Shown here: positions 54,557 through 62,493 of the stretch, one piece after another | Layout: each line of letters starts with the position of its first letter | Position numbering within the stretch: the first letter of the stretch is position 1 | Source: Xanthomonas sp. SI | Lineage (GTDB): Bacteria > Pseudomonadota > Gammaproteobacteria > Xanthomonadales > Xanthomonadaceae | Assembly: GCF_014236855.1 (NCBI RefSeq) | Contig: NZ_CP051261.1 | Span: 4,712,001 to 4,776,000, forward strand | Direction of reading: 5' to 3' | Length of the DNA stretch: 64,000 bases | Notes under the pieces: generated by a model | The model's input: the letters and a program-made list of their open reading frames with translations, nothing else | Databases searched by the model: none | Told to the model about the DNA's origin: nothing | Made by a program: the position numbers and the translations under genes

Positions 54557-55999
54557 ATGCATGCCCTGCCCGATCTCGGCGTCGGCCTGGTGCTGTGGCC
54601 GGAGTTGATGCCGGTGCTGGCCGAGGACGACGGCGCGATCGGGGTGGTCGAGATCGAGCCGGAATTCTTCTGGTTCGAGACCGGCAACGCGCAGGCGCCG
54701 ATGCGCATCGACACCGGCATGGTGCGGCAGCTCGCCGAGCTGCCGCAGCACAAACTCGTGCACGGCGTGGCCTCGCCGGTGGGCGGTTCGCTGGCGCCCG
54801 ATCCGCAACGCCTGCAGTTGATGCGCGACGTGGTGCAGGCGCTGGACGCACCGTGGGCCAGCGAACATCTGAGCTTCAATGCGGTACCGGTGGCCGGCGG
54901 CCCGGTCGATTCCGGTTTCCTGCTGCCGCCGCTGCAGACCGTGGCGAGCGCGCGACAGGCGGCGGCCAATATCCGCGCGATGGCGCAGGGCCTGCAGGTG
55001 CCGTTCGCGGTGGAGAACAACGTCAATTATCTGCGCCCGGTCGCTGGCGAGCTCAGCGACGGCGCGTTCATCGCCGAAGTGGCGACCCAGGCCGACTGCG
55101 GCATCCTGCTCGACCTGCACAACCTGTGGACCAACCAGAAGAACGGCCGCCAGCCGGTACGCGAGGCGCTCGCCGCGCTGCCGCTCGAACGCGTCTGCGA
55201 ACTGCACCTGGCCGGCGGCTTCGCGCACCGCGGCTACTGGCTCGATGCGCATTCCGGACTCGTCGATGAAGAATTGATGCGACTAGCCGCCGAGCTGATG
55301 CCCGCGCTGCCCAACCTGCACGCGATCGTGTTCGAGATGCTGCCGACCGCCCTGGCCCATGTCGGTATCGCCGATGTGCGCAGGCAGATCGACAGGCTGC
55401 ACACGCTATGGGCGCTGCGCCGGCCCGGCGCACGCGCGCCGCAGGCGGCAGCGGGCCTCGCGCGCAGCGATGGCGGCGCCGTACCGTCGCCCGCCGACTG
55501 GGAACGGACGCTGGGCGCCCTGGTCCGCGGCGACGCGCCGGGCGCGCATCCCGTCACCGCACTGCTGGCGGATCCCGGCGTCGCCCTGCTGCAGGAACTG
55601 GCCAGCAATGCACGCGCCGGACAGATCGCCAGCGCGGCGCGGCTGACCACGCGCATGCTGCTGGCGCATGGTGGCGAAGCGGCCTTCCGCAGCGTGTTCG
55701 AGGACTACGCCGCCGCGCAGCCGCCGCGCCAGTTCGCCAGCAGCGAGGCGCTGGGCTTTCTGGAGCACGTGCAACTCGCGGCGCCGGCGATTCCGCAGCT
55801 GGCGCAGGTGGCGATGTTCGAAAGCGCGGTGATCCACTCCGCGCTGCAGGGCGACGCGCGCGTCGTCGCCTTCGATAGCGACCCGGTGCCGCTGCTGACC
55901 GCGCTGGCCGAACGGCGTGCCCCGCCAGCGACGCAAGCGCCCGGCAGGTTTGCGATCGAGCTGCAGGGCGGCGCTGTCACCGCTATCCGCGCACGTTAA
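54557..55999 (+). CDS. DUF692 multinuclear iron enzyme (MNIO) with C-terminal partner-like domain
   Basis: A 480-residue protein. The first ~285 residues are a DUF692 TIM barrel: LGVGLVLWPELMPVL, EIEPEFFWFE, HGVASPVGG, WASEHLSFNAVP, VENNVNYL, CGILLDLHNLWTNQKNG, ELHLAGGFAHRGYWLDAHSGLVDEELM. The His, Glu, Asp and Asn positions match the iron ligands of MbnB/TglH-type enzymes, which oxidise peptide cysteines. Residues about 310-480 are an added helical domain (WERTLGALVRGDAPGAHPV; FEDYAAAQPPRQFASSEALGFLEHVQLA) resembling the separate DUF2063/partner proteins that recognise precursors in other systems. So this seems to be a fused enzyme plus recognition partner. The preceding gene encodes the likely substrate. 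Confidence 0.88.
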   Translation: MHALPDLGVGLVLWPELMPVLAEDDGAIGVVEIEPEFFWFETGNAQAPMRIDTGMVRQLAELPQHKLVHGVASPVGGSLAPDPQRLQLMRDVVQALDAPWASEHLSFNAVPVAGGPVDSGFLLPPLQTVASARQAAANIRAMAQGLQVPFAVENNVNYLRPVAGELSDGAFIAEVATQADCGILLDLHNLWTNQKNGRQPVREALAALPLERVCELHLAGGFAHRGYWLDAHSGLVDEELMRLAAELMPALPNLHAIVFEMLPTALAHVGIADVRRQIDRLHTLWALRRPGARAPQAAAGLARSDGGAVPSPADWERTLGALVRGDAPGAHPVTALLADPGVALLQELASNARAGQIASAARLTTRMLLAHGGEAAFRSVFEDYAAAQPPRQFASSEALGFLEHVQLAAPAIPQLAQVAMFESAVIHSALQGDARVVAFDSDPVPLLTALAERRAPPATQAPGRFAIELQGGAVTAIRAR

Positions 56000-56138
56000 C
56001 GTCTGTCTCTTCCAACAGCTGGAAGAATTGCATGCCATCGGTGCGGGCGGCTGCATGTCACGCAGATGACATCGCGACTTCCTAGCCTGCCCCCAGGGCT
56101 GGCGGCCGGCGCCGCCAAGGACTGTCGCCATCGAACTC

Positions 56139-56561
56139 TTGCTGTGGACCGTGTTCGCCGTGGTGATGAGCGCCGTTCTGCTGCTGGGCGTCTCGGTGGT
56201 GATCGTCGCCACCCGCGAGAATGGCCTCTACTCCGCCGAAGAGAAAACCTGGCAACGCCTGATGCACGGCGGCATCCCTGCCGAGGCGGAGATCCGCGCG
56301 CTCAAGCGTTCCGAGCACGGGCTGTCGCGCGGCGGCAGCCAGGGCCAGACCGTGCACGCGGTCGAACTGACGCTGGACGTCTTCGACGGCGCGGGCGGCG
56401 TATTCACCGCAACGCTGCGCACGCTGATCGACGAAGCACTGTTGCCGCAGTTCTGTATCGCCGGCACCCGTGTGCATGTGCTGCGCGATCCGGACGACGC
56501 CTCGATCCTGGCAATGGACCGCGTGCGGACGCCGCTGGAGATTCCGCGCGCAGGCGGTTGA
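56139..56561 (+). CDS. Hypothetical membrane-anchored protein
   Basis: A 140-residue protein. One transmembrane helix (FAVVMSAVLLLGVSVVIVAT) is followed by a soluble domain (MHGGIPAEAEIRALKRSEHGLSRGGSQGQTVHAVELTLDVFDGAGGVFTATLRTLIDEALLPQFCIAGTRVHVLRDPDDASILAMDR), which looks like a small beta-barrel of the YrrS/DUF3592 kind. Its start is odd: no ATG is available. AAGGA at 56117-56121 is well spaced from an in-frame ATC at 56130, while the TTG at 56139 is the first conventional alternative. It lies 140 bases after the DUF692 gene; relation unknown. Confidence 0.65.
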   Translation: MLWTVFAVVMSAVLLLGVSVVIVATRENGLYSAEEKTWQRLMHGGIPAEAEIRALKRSEHGLSRGGSQGQTVHAVELTLDVFDGAGGVFTATLRTLIDEALLPQFCIAGTRVHVLRDPDDASILAMDRVRTPLEIPRAGG

Positions 56562-56603
56562 TGGCGGCCTGCGCAGGATGCAGGATTTCCCTGGTATGCC
56601 GCT

Positions 56604-56784
56604 CCCTGTAGGAGGGGCTTCAGCCCCGACAGTATCCGAAGCCGGAACACTCACTGCTCCGCTCGTCGCGGCTGAAGCCGCTCCTACAGGGACTTGCGGC
56701 TAGCTTGCCGGGTGCACTGTAGGAGGGGCTTCAGCCCCGACAGTATTCGAAGCCGGAACGCTCACCGCTTCGCTCGTCGCGGCT
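56604..56784. repeat. Dispersed-repeat array with ~113-bp higher-order period, cut by an IS
   Basis: Copies at 56604-56630, 56664-56690 and 56717-56742 are followed by a half copy at 56774-56784. The missing half (gaagtcgctcatacaggg) resumes at 58011 beyond the insertion sequence, and a further copy lies at 58051-58079. Confidence 0.85.
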
Positions 56785-58010
56785 TCAGGGCACCTCTAAA
56801 AACCTCCTTCTTTGGCATCATATGGTCAGAAGAGAGAGCCGAGGCCCCGCGATGATCAGCCTGTTTGCCGGACACGAACGCGAAGCCAAGCGCCAGCAGA
56901 TAGGCGACCCGCTGGCGGTGTTGTCTCGCCATATTGATTTCGCAGCGATTGCCCAAGCCGTCGATGCGAAGTTGTCCTTGGGCACCGGTACGCGCGGGGG
57001 CCGTCCGGCCTGGCCGACGGTGGTGATGGTCAAACTGCTGCTGTTGCAGCAGCTATACAACCTCTCTGACGATGCGCGGGAGTACCAGGTGCTGGATCGG
57101 CGCAGTTTCCAGCAGTTCCTTGGACTGGAACACAGCGGCAAGGTGCCTGACGCCAAGACGATCTGGGTGTGGCGCGAGCGGCTCAAGGCGCAGGATGTGA
57201 TGGGCGACATCAGCGCAGCGGTCGGCGTGCAATTGCAGCGGGCGGGATTCATCGCGCGTGGCGGTCAGATCATCGATGCGAGCATCGTCAGCGCCCCGAT
57301 CCAACGCAACACGCGCGAGGAGAACGCACAGATCAAGCAGGGTGGCGAGGTAGGCCAAGACTGGAGCGACGCTAAGCGCGCGCAGAAGGATGTGCAAGCC
57401 CGCTGGACCCGCAAGCACGGCAAGGCGCATTACGGCTACAAGCTGCACGCCAGCACGGATCGGCGTTGGGGCTTCATCCGCCGCCATGCGGTGAGCGCAG
57501 CCAACGTGCATGACAGCCGACACTTCGAGGAGGTGCTGGACCCCAGCAATCGCGGACGCACGGTGTGGGCCGACAGTGGCTATGCCGACGCATCGCGGGA
57601 GGCCGATCTGACGCAACGCGGCTATCGGGCGGCCATTCAGCACCAGGGCCAGGCGCGCAAGCCGCTAAGCGCGGCCGAACAGCGCCGCAACCGCCGGCTT
57701 GCCAAGGACCGGGTGTTCGGCGAACACCCGTTCGCGCGGCTGGCGCAGCAGGGCGGTAAATGCCTGCGCACCATCGGGTTGGCACGGGCCACGGTGGTGA
57801 TCGGGTTGAAGGTCGCCAGTCACAACCTGATGCGGCTGGCGCGGCTGCAGCATCCGGCCATGGTGCCCGCGTGAGCGGGTGAGGCGGCCAATCCGGCCGC
57901 TCTTCCTACATCCAGGACCCCTGCGAAGCACGTCGGCTTCCTCGAACAGACGCAGCGGCAGCGCCTTTGCAGCCCACTTCAGTGAAATGACGGGTTGTTC
58001 GAGGTGCCCT
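56785..58010 (+). mobile_element. IS5-family insertion sequence
   Basis: About 1.23 kb long. Imperfect terminal inverted repeats AGGGCACCTCTAAAAACC (from 56787) and, complemented at the right end, AGGGCACCTCGAACAACC (57993-58010) bound one transposase gene. Joining the flanks cgtcgcggct and gaagtcgctc rebuilds an intact dispersed-repeat copy, giving the insertion point precisely. No clear target duplication is visible; the exact ends are uncertain by a few bases because TTCAGGGCACCTC could extend the repeat. Confidence 0.88.
56852..57874 (+). CDS. IS5-family transposase
   Basis: A 340-residue transposase, apparently intact. The N-terminal DUF772-like region (RPAWPTVVMVKLLLLQQLYNLSDDAREYQVLDRRSFQQFLGL) precedes the DDE domain: QIIDASIVSAP (first Asp), RTVWADSGYAD (second Asp) and the R-rich RNRRLAKDRVFGEHPFARL (Glu). 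The ATG at 56852 has GAGG seven bases upstream; the ATG at 56822 is possible. One frame only, no frameshift. Confidence 0.95.
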   Translation: MISLFAGHEREAKRQQIGDPLAVLSRHIDFAAIAQAVDAKLSLGTGTRGGRPAWPTVVMVKLLLLQQLYNLSDDAREYQVLDRRSFQQFLGLEHSGKVPDAKTIWVWRERLKAQDVMGDISAAVGVQLQRAGFIARGGQIIDASIVSAPIQRNTREENAQIKQGGEVGQDWSDAKRAQKDVQARWTRKHGKAHYGYKLHASTDRRWGFIRRHAVSAANVHDSRHFEEVLDPSNRGRTVWADSGYADASREADLTQRGYRAAIQHQGQARKPLSAAEQRRNRRLAKDRVFGEHPFARLAQQGGKCLRTIGLARATVVIGLKVASHNLMRLARLQHPAMVPA

Positions 58011-58143
58011 GAAGTCGCTCATACAGGGACTTGCGGCTAGCTTGCTGGGTGCACTGTGGGAGGGGCTTCAGCCCCGACGGTATCCGGAGCCGAAACACAC
58101 CACGCTGCATTCGGCGCGACTATGCCCGCTCCCACACTCGCCG

Positions 58144-58878
58144 CTACGGCTTCGCCGCCTCGCACAGCTTGCGGTTGAACCAGGTGGACTTGGCGATCGG
58201 CAGATAGCTGTCCCAATCGGTCGGCGGCAGCATGCTGCCGTTCTTGTCCAGTTCCTCCTGGAGCGAGTCCTCGTCGCGACTGCCGGCGGCGATGGTGGTA
58301 TCCAGCACGGCCAGGCACTCCTTCGGATGGCCCAGGCGCAGCAGGGTGATGGCGCGGTCGTTGGCGAAGCGGTCGCGCTCCAGCCAGTGGAAGAACGTGC
58401 CGCATTCCTTGTCGAACGCGTCCATCCCCGCGAGCGCGGCCGCATAGCGCTTGCCGCGATAATCGGCCAGGTACGCCGCGCGCCGCCGCGTGCTCGCCGC
58501 GGCGGTGCAGCCCGCCGGCAACGCCAGGTACTCGCCCTCGAAGCCGGCGCGCGCGCCGCAATAGTCGCGGCAGCTCTCCTCGGTCAGCGCCTTCACCTCG
58601 AACCCGCCGGGCGTGCGCTTGAACGACACGCGGCACGGCGTGTCGCTGCCTTCGGTGGCCTCGGCGATCTCGCCGCGCAGCGTGCCGGACAGCCCGCAGC
58701 TGTGGCCGTTGGCGCCCATCGCGTCGATCGTGAACTGGCGCACGTCACCCTGCCCGCTGATCCGCAGGCTGCCCCAGCCCTCCTTGGTGCCGTACTCGAC
58801 GGGCGCCGGCGCAGCCGCGGCGGCAGCGAACGCCGCACCGCACACCAGCAGCGCACTCCAACTCCATCGTCCTGACAT
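58144..58878 (-). CDS. Secreted hypothetical protein
   Basis: A 244-residue protein with a signal peptide (WSWSALLVCGAAFAAAAAAPA). The first half (LRISGQGDVRQFTIDAMGANGHSCGLSGTLRGEIAEATEGSDTPCRVSFKRT) resembles a lipid-binding or inhibitor beta-barrel found in several secreted Xanthomonas proteins. The second half is helical with several cysteines (ESCRDYCG; DKECGTFFHWLE). No known family is assigned. Confidence 0.72.
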   Translation of the reverse strand: MSGRWSWSALLVCGAAFAAAAAAPAPVEYGTKEGWGSLRISGQGDVRQFTIDAMGANGHSCGLSGTLRGEIAEATEGSDTPCRVSFKRTPGGFEVKALTEESCRDYCGARAGFEGEYLALPAGCTAAASTRRRAAYLADYRGKRYAAALAGMDAFDKECGTFFHWLERDRFANDRAITLLRLGHPKECLAVLDTTIAAGSRDEDSLQEELDKNGSMLPPTDWDSYLPIAKSTWFNRKLCEAAKP

Positions 58879-59099
58879 GGCGGTTCCAAATTCGGCAAGG
58901 GAGTGGAATTTTCCTCCATCTTGCGGGCGGTCGACCAGTGCGGCAGACATCTTTCGCAGCCGATGCTCCGGTGCTGCATGAGAGTCGCGAAGCCGGCTCC
59001 GCGCGCCTGGACGCGCCATGCGCAGCGCCAGCGAGGCACGCGCGGTCCCGAACCGCAATTGCACTACCCGCCAGCCAGCATCCGGGGCAGAATCAGCCC

Positions 59100-59819
59100 A
59101 TGACGCCACTCGCCTTCTCGCTCGCCGCCATGCTGGCCGGCGTCGCCGCAACCGCCCCGGCGCCGGAGCGCATGCTGATCTTCAGCAAGACCGCCGGCTT
59201 CCGTCACGAGTCGATCCCCACTGCGGTGGCGACGCTGCGCCAGTTGGCGACCGAGGAAGGCCTGGCCGCGGACCACAGCGAAGACGCGAGCGACTTCACT
59301 GCCGACAACCTGGCCCGCTACCGCGTGGTGGTATTCGCCAGCACCACCGGCGAGATCCTCGATCCCGCGCAGCAACAGGCATTCGAAGGCTTCGTGCGCA
59401 ACGGCGGCGGCTTCGTCGGCGTGCATTCGGCGGCCGACACCGGCTACGCCTGGCCGTGGTACGGACGCCTGGTCGGCGCCTGGTTCCAGGGCCATCCGCC
59501 CGGGCTGCAATCCACCCACGTGCAGCCCGAACGCGACGGGCGGCCCAGCGGCACGCCCTGGCCGATCCACGACGAGATCTACAACTACCGCAGCAATCCA
59601 CGCGCGCAAGTGCAGGTCATCGCCACCGTGGACGAAACGCGCTACACCGGTGGCACCATGGGCGCGGACCACCCGATCGCCTGGTGCCACGCTTTCGACG
59701 GCGGCCGCGCGTGGTACACCGGCCTGGGCCACGACGCGGCGGTCTATGCCGATCCGCAGTTCCTGGCGCAACTGCGTGCAGGCGTGCGCTATGCGGCGAA
59801 GCGGCAGGAGCGGTGCTGA
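59100..59819 (+). CDS. ThuA-domain protein
   Basis: A 239-residue protein of the glutamine amidotransferase-like ThuA family. The N-terminal signal peptide-like segment (LAFSLAAMLAGVAATAPA) is followed by the ThuA signatures RMLIFSKTAGFRHESIPTA, GGGFVGVHSAADTGYAWPWYGRLVGAWFQGHP, HPIAWCHAFDGGRAWYTGLGHDAAVY. Members act on sugars such as trehalose in some bacteria, but secreted forms are uncharacterised. The ATG at 59100 is preceded by GGGGCAG. Confidence 0.9.
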   Translation: MTPLAFSLAAMLAGVAATAPAPERMLIFSKTAGFRHESIPTAVATLRQLATEEGLAADHSEDASDFTADNLARYRVVVFASTTGEILDPAQQQAFEGFVRNGGGFVGVHSAADTGYAWPWYGRLVGAWFQGHPPGLQSTHVQPERDGRPSGTPWPIHDEIYNYRSNPRAQVQVIATVDETRYTGGTMGADHPIAWCHAFDGGRAWYTGLGHDAAVYADPQFLAQLRAGVRYAAKRQERC

Positions 59820-60041
59820 ACGGGTGAGGGAGCTGTGGCTGCAGCCCTCCCTGAAAGCCTCTGCGTGCGGCGCTGCGTGTCGGCTCCGGGCACACCAGCC
59901 CCATCGGCAACGCCAGTAATCCGCCCCGTCAGCAGGCTCTGAACTGCCGGGCGCGTCCGCCGATCGGCACGCGCATGCCAGCCTCCGCACCAAGTCATCG
60001 CTAGCTCCGGACGCATGCTGAATCCCCCATTCAGTTACCAT

Positions 60042-60059
60042 ATGCGATTAAATCTCATT
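60042..60059 (+). promoter_or_regulatory. Fur-box-like sequence before a TonB receptor
   Basis: The complement of atgcgattaaatctcatt reads AATGAGATTTAATCGCAT, close to the AATGAGAATnATTCGCAT-like Fur boxes of Xanthomonas, 13 bases before the receptor start. Iron-dependent repression is inferred. Confidence 0.5.
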
Positions 60060-60071
60060 CCGGAATCGATC

Positions 60072-62162
60072 ATGTCCTTGCGTCCCCGTCCCAGCTGCCT
60101 GCCCGTCGCCGTCGCCCTTGCCTTGGGCCTGGCGGGCCAGTCGGCCGCCGCGCAGGACGCGGGAAGCGATGCCGTCACGCTGGACCGGATCGCCGTCTAT
60201 GGACGCGTGACCAACGAGACGACGCTGGACATTCCGCAGACCGTGGACGTGATCGATCGCGCGATGATCGAGGCGACGGGGAGCGAGACCGTGGGCGATG
60301 CGCTGCGCTTCATCCCGGGCGCGTCGCGCGATGGCTCCACGCTCGATGCGTTCGGCGACACCTACCTGATCCGCGGGTTCGCGGCGAATCAGACCGTCAA
60401 CGGCATGACCGCCAATCCCCTGCGCCAGGCGCGCGATGCGGTCGCCATCGAGCGCATCGAGGTGCTCAAGGGACCGGCCTCGGTCCTGTACGGGCAGCTG
60501 CAGCCGGGCGCGGTCGTCAACGTCGTCACCAAACAGCCGGAGAGCGTGTGGGGCTTCGAAGGCACCGTGAAGTACGCACGCTTCGACGACTGGCGCGGCA
60601 CCCTGGATCTCACCGGCCCGCTGGCCGCCGACGGCGCGGTGCGATTCCGCCTGACCGGCGCTGTCGACGACAGCAAGTCGTTCGTGGATTTCTGGAGCCG
60701 GGAACACCAGTTCATTGCGCCGTCGCTCGCCATCGACCTGAGCGAGCGCACCACGTTGACGCTGGAAGCGTTCTATACCCGCAACCGCATCGAAGGATTC
60801 TTCAACGGCGTGCCGGCCGAAGGCACGGTGCTTCCCAACGCGAACGGCCCGCTGCCGCGCTCGCTCAGCCTGGTCGATCCCACCTTCGATCCTTCCGTGC
60901 GCAGCAACACCGACGTCAGCGCGCGCCTGGAGCATCGCTTCAGCGACAGCCTCCGCTATCGCGCGGCCGTTTCCTGGACGCGGGAAGAGGTGGACGAAGA
61001 AAACATTTTCGGCGTGCTCGGCTGGGACGAGCCGCAGCACACGCTGACCCGCGCGGTGCTCGATGGGCACGCGCGCGGCGAGGCGTGGTCGGCGCACAAC
61101 GACCTCGCATGGCAGACCAGCACCGGCGCCATCACCCACGAATTGGTGGCCGGCGGCGATTACACCCGGTTCAAACGCCACACCACCAGCGGCACCGGGC
61201 TGGCCAGCAGCCTGGACCTCTACGCGCCCATCTACCAGTTCGAGCGCAGGCCCGAGGTGTCCCCGATTCCGTCGCGCAGCAGAACCAGCGACGAAGCGTT
61301 CCGCACCCTCGGCCTGTTCGCGCAGGATCGCATCGGCCTGACCGAACGGCTGCGGGCGGTGGTCGGCGCGCGCTGGTCCACGTACCGGCAGGACACCGCC
61401 TCGCTATCCGGCGGGGGCGTCGGCAGCAGCTTTAAGCAGAAGCAGGACGCCTGGACGAGCCAGTTGGGCCTGCTCTACACGCCGCGCGAGGACCTCGCCC
61501 TGTTCGCCAACCGCACCACCTCGTTCCTGCCGGTGTCCGGCCTGACCGCGCGCGGCACGCCGCTGGAGCCGGAAACCGGCGTGCAGTACGAAGTCGGCGC
61601 GAAGTCCTCCTTCTGGAATGGGCGACTGCTGGCGACAGGCGCGCTGTTCCGGCTGGAGCGGCAGAACGTGGCGGTCTCCGATCGCGACAATCCCAGTTCG
61701 CTCGCCGCCATCGGCAAACAGCGCTCGGAAGGCGTGGACGTCTCCGCGCGGCTGGGCATGCAGGGCTGGACCGTGCAGACCGGCTACGCCTACACGCGCG
61801 CCAAGACGGTGGAGGACACCAACACCGACCTGATGGGCGCGCCCATCCGCAACGTGCCACGGCACAGCTTCGTGCTGCAGACCGACTACCGCTTCAGCGA
61901 GGGCGTCCTGAGCGGCCTGCGCCTCGGTGCGTCCTCCACCTACATCGGCACCCGCACCGGCGACGTGGAGGGCAGCTTCGAACTGCCGTCGTACTGGCGC
62001 ACGGACCTGTCGATGGACTACGAAATCAGCCGCCAGCTCACGATGGGGATGCGCATCGACAACGTGGCCGACAAGCGCGGCTACACCCACGCCTTCAGCA
62101 CCTTCGAAGTGTGGCCGGACATCCCGCGCACGGCGAGCTTCACGGTGTCCTACCGCTACTAG
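60072..62162 (+). CDS. TonB-dependent siderophore receptor
   Basis: A 696-residue receptor with a signal peptide (CLPVAVALALGLAGQSAAAQ). The plug reads TLDIPQTVDVIDRAMIEATGSETVGDALRFIPGAS and TYLIRGFAANQTVNGMTANPLRQARDAVAIERIEVLKGPASVLYGQLQPGAVVNVVTKQP. A full barrel ends ASFTVSYRY. The pattern is that of siderophore receptors. The ATG at 60072 is preferred over upstream ATGs because it starts the signal peptide. A Fur-box-like site and a truncated PepSY gene flank it, fitting an iron-uptake role. Confidence 0.92.
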   Translation: MSLRPRPSCLPVAVALALGLAGQSAAAQDAGSDAVTLDRIAVYGRVTNETTLDIPQTVDVIDRAMIEATGSETVGDALRFIPGASRDGSTLDAFGDTYLIRGFAANQTVNGMTANPLRQARDAVAIERIEVLKGPASVLYGQLQPGAVVNVVTKQPESVWGFEGTVKYARFDDWRGTLDLTGPLAADGAVRFRLTGAVDDSKSFVDFWSREHQFIAPSLAIDLSERTTLTLEAFYTRNRIEGFFNGVPAEGTVLPNANGPLPRSLSLVDPTFDPSVRSNTDVSARLEHRFSDSLRYRAAVSWTREEVDEENIFGVLGWDEPQHTLTRAVLDGHARGEAWSAHNDLAWQTSTGAITHELVAGGDYTRFKRHTTSGTGLASSLDLYAPIYQFERRPEVSPIPSRSRTSDEAFRTLGLFAQDRIGLTERLRAVVGARWSTYRQDTASLSGGGVGSSFKQKQDAWTSQLGLLYTPREDLALFANRTTSFLPVSGLTARGTPLEPETGVQYEVGAKSSFWNGRLLATGALFRLERQNVAVSDRDNPSSLAAIGKQRSEGVDVSARLGMQGWTVQTGYAYTRAKTVEDTNTDLMGAPIRNVPRHSFVLQTDYRFSEGVLSGLRLGASSTYIGTRTGDVEGSFELPSYWRTDLSMDYEISRQLTMGMRIDNVADKRGYTHAFSTFEVWPDIPRTASFTVSYRY

Positions 62163-62170
62163 GCCGCGGC

Positions 62171-62335
62171 GTGCGCCTTCTGCTGGTCCGGCTGCATCGC
62201 CATGCCGGCCTGGCGCTTGCGGGCGTGCTGTTCGTTGCCGGCGTGACCCGCAGCCTTATCGCGTTCCAGGAAGAAGCCGACCGCTGGTTGAGCGCGGACC
62301 TGTGGTGGCGCAAGCGCGGCGTGCGGCGCAGCTAG
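62171..62335 (+). pseudogene. Truncated PepSY-associated transmembrane protein
   Basis: A 54-codon frame (GTG start, eight bases after the receptor stop) begins VRLLLVRLHRHAGLALAGVLFVAGVTRSLIAFQEEADRWLSADLW. This is the first helix of the PepSY-TM iron-uptake proteins that often follow siderophore receptors, normally about 370-500 residues. The frame stops after RKRGVRRS and no later part of the protein is found downstream, so it is an N-terminal remnant of a deleted gene. Confidence 0.75.
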
Positions 62336-62493
62336 ATGACTGCCGAAGACGCGATGCAGCGCAACGGACCGGTCCAGTTGCATAGTTCTGATCGCCGACG
62401 CGAAAAGCGCCCAACCGTCCCCCCTACCTTAGGCACGTTGCCGGCAGCGCCCGAAGCTGCGAGTGTGCGGCTTCGACACGACAAGGCTTGACC

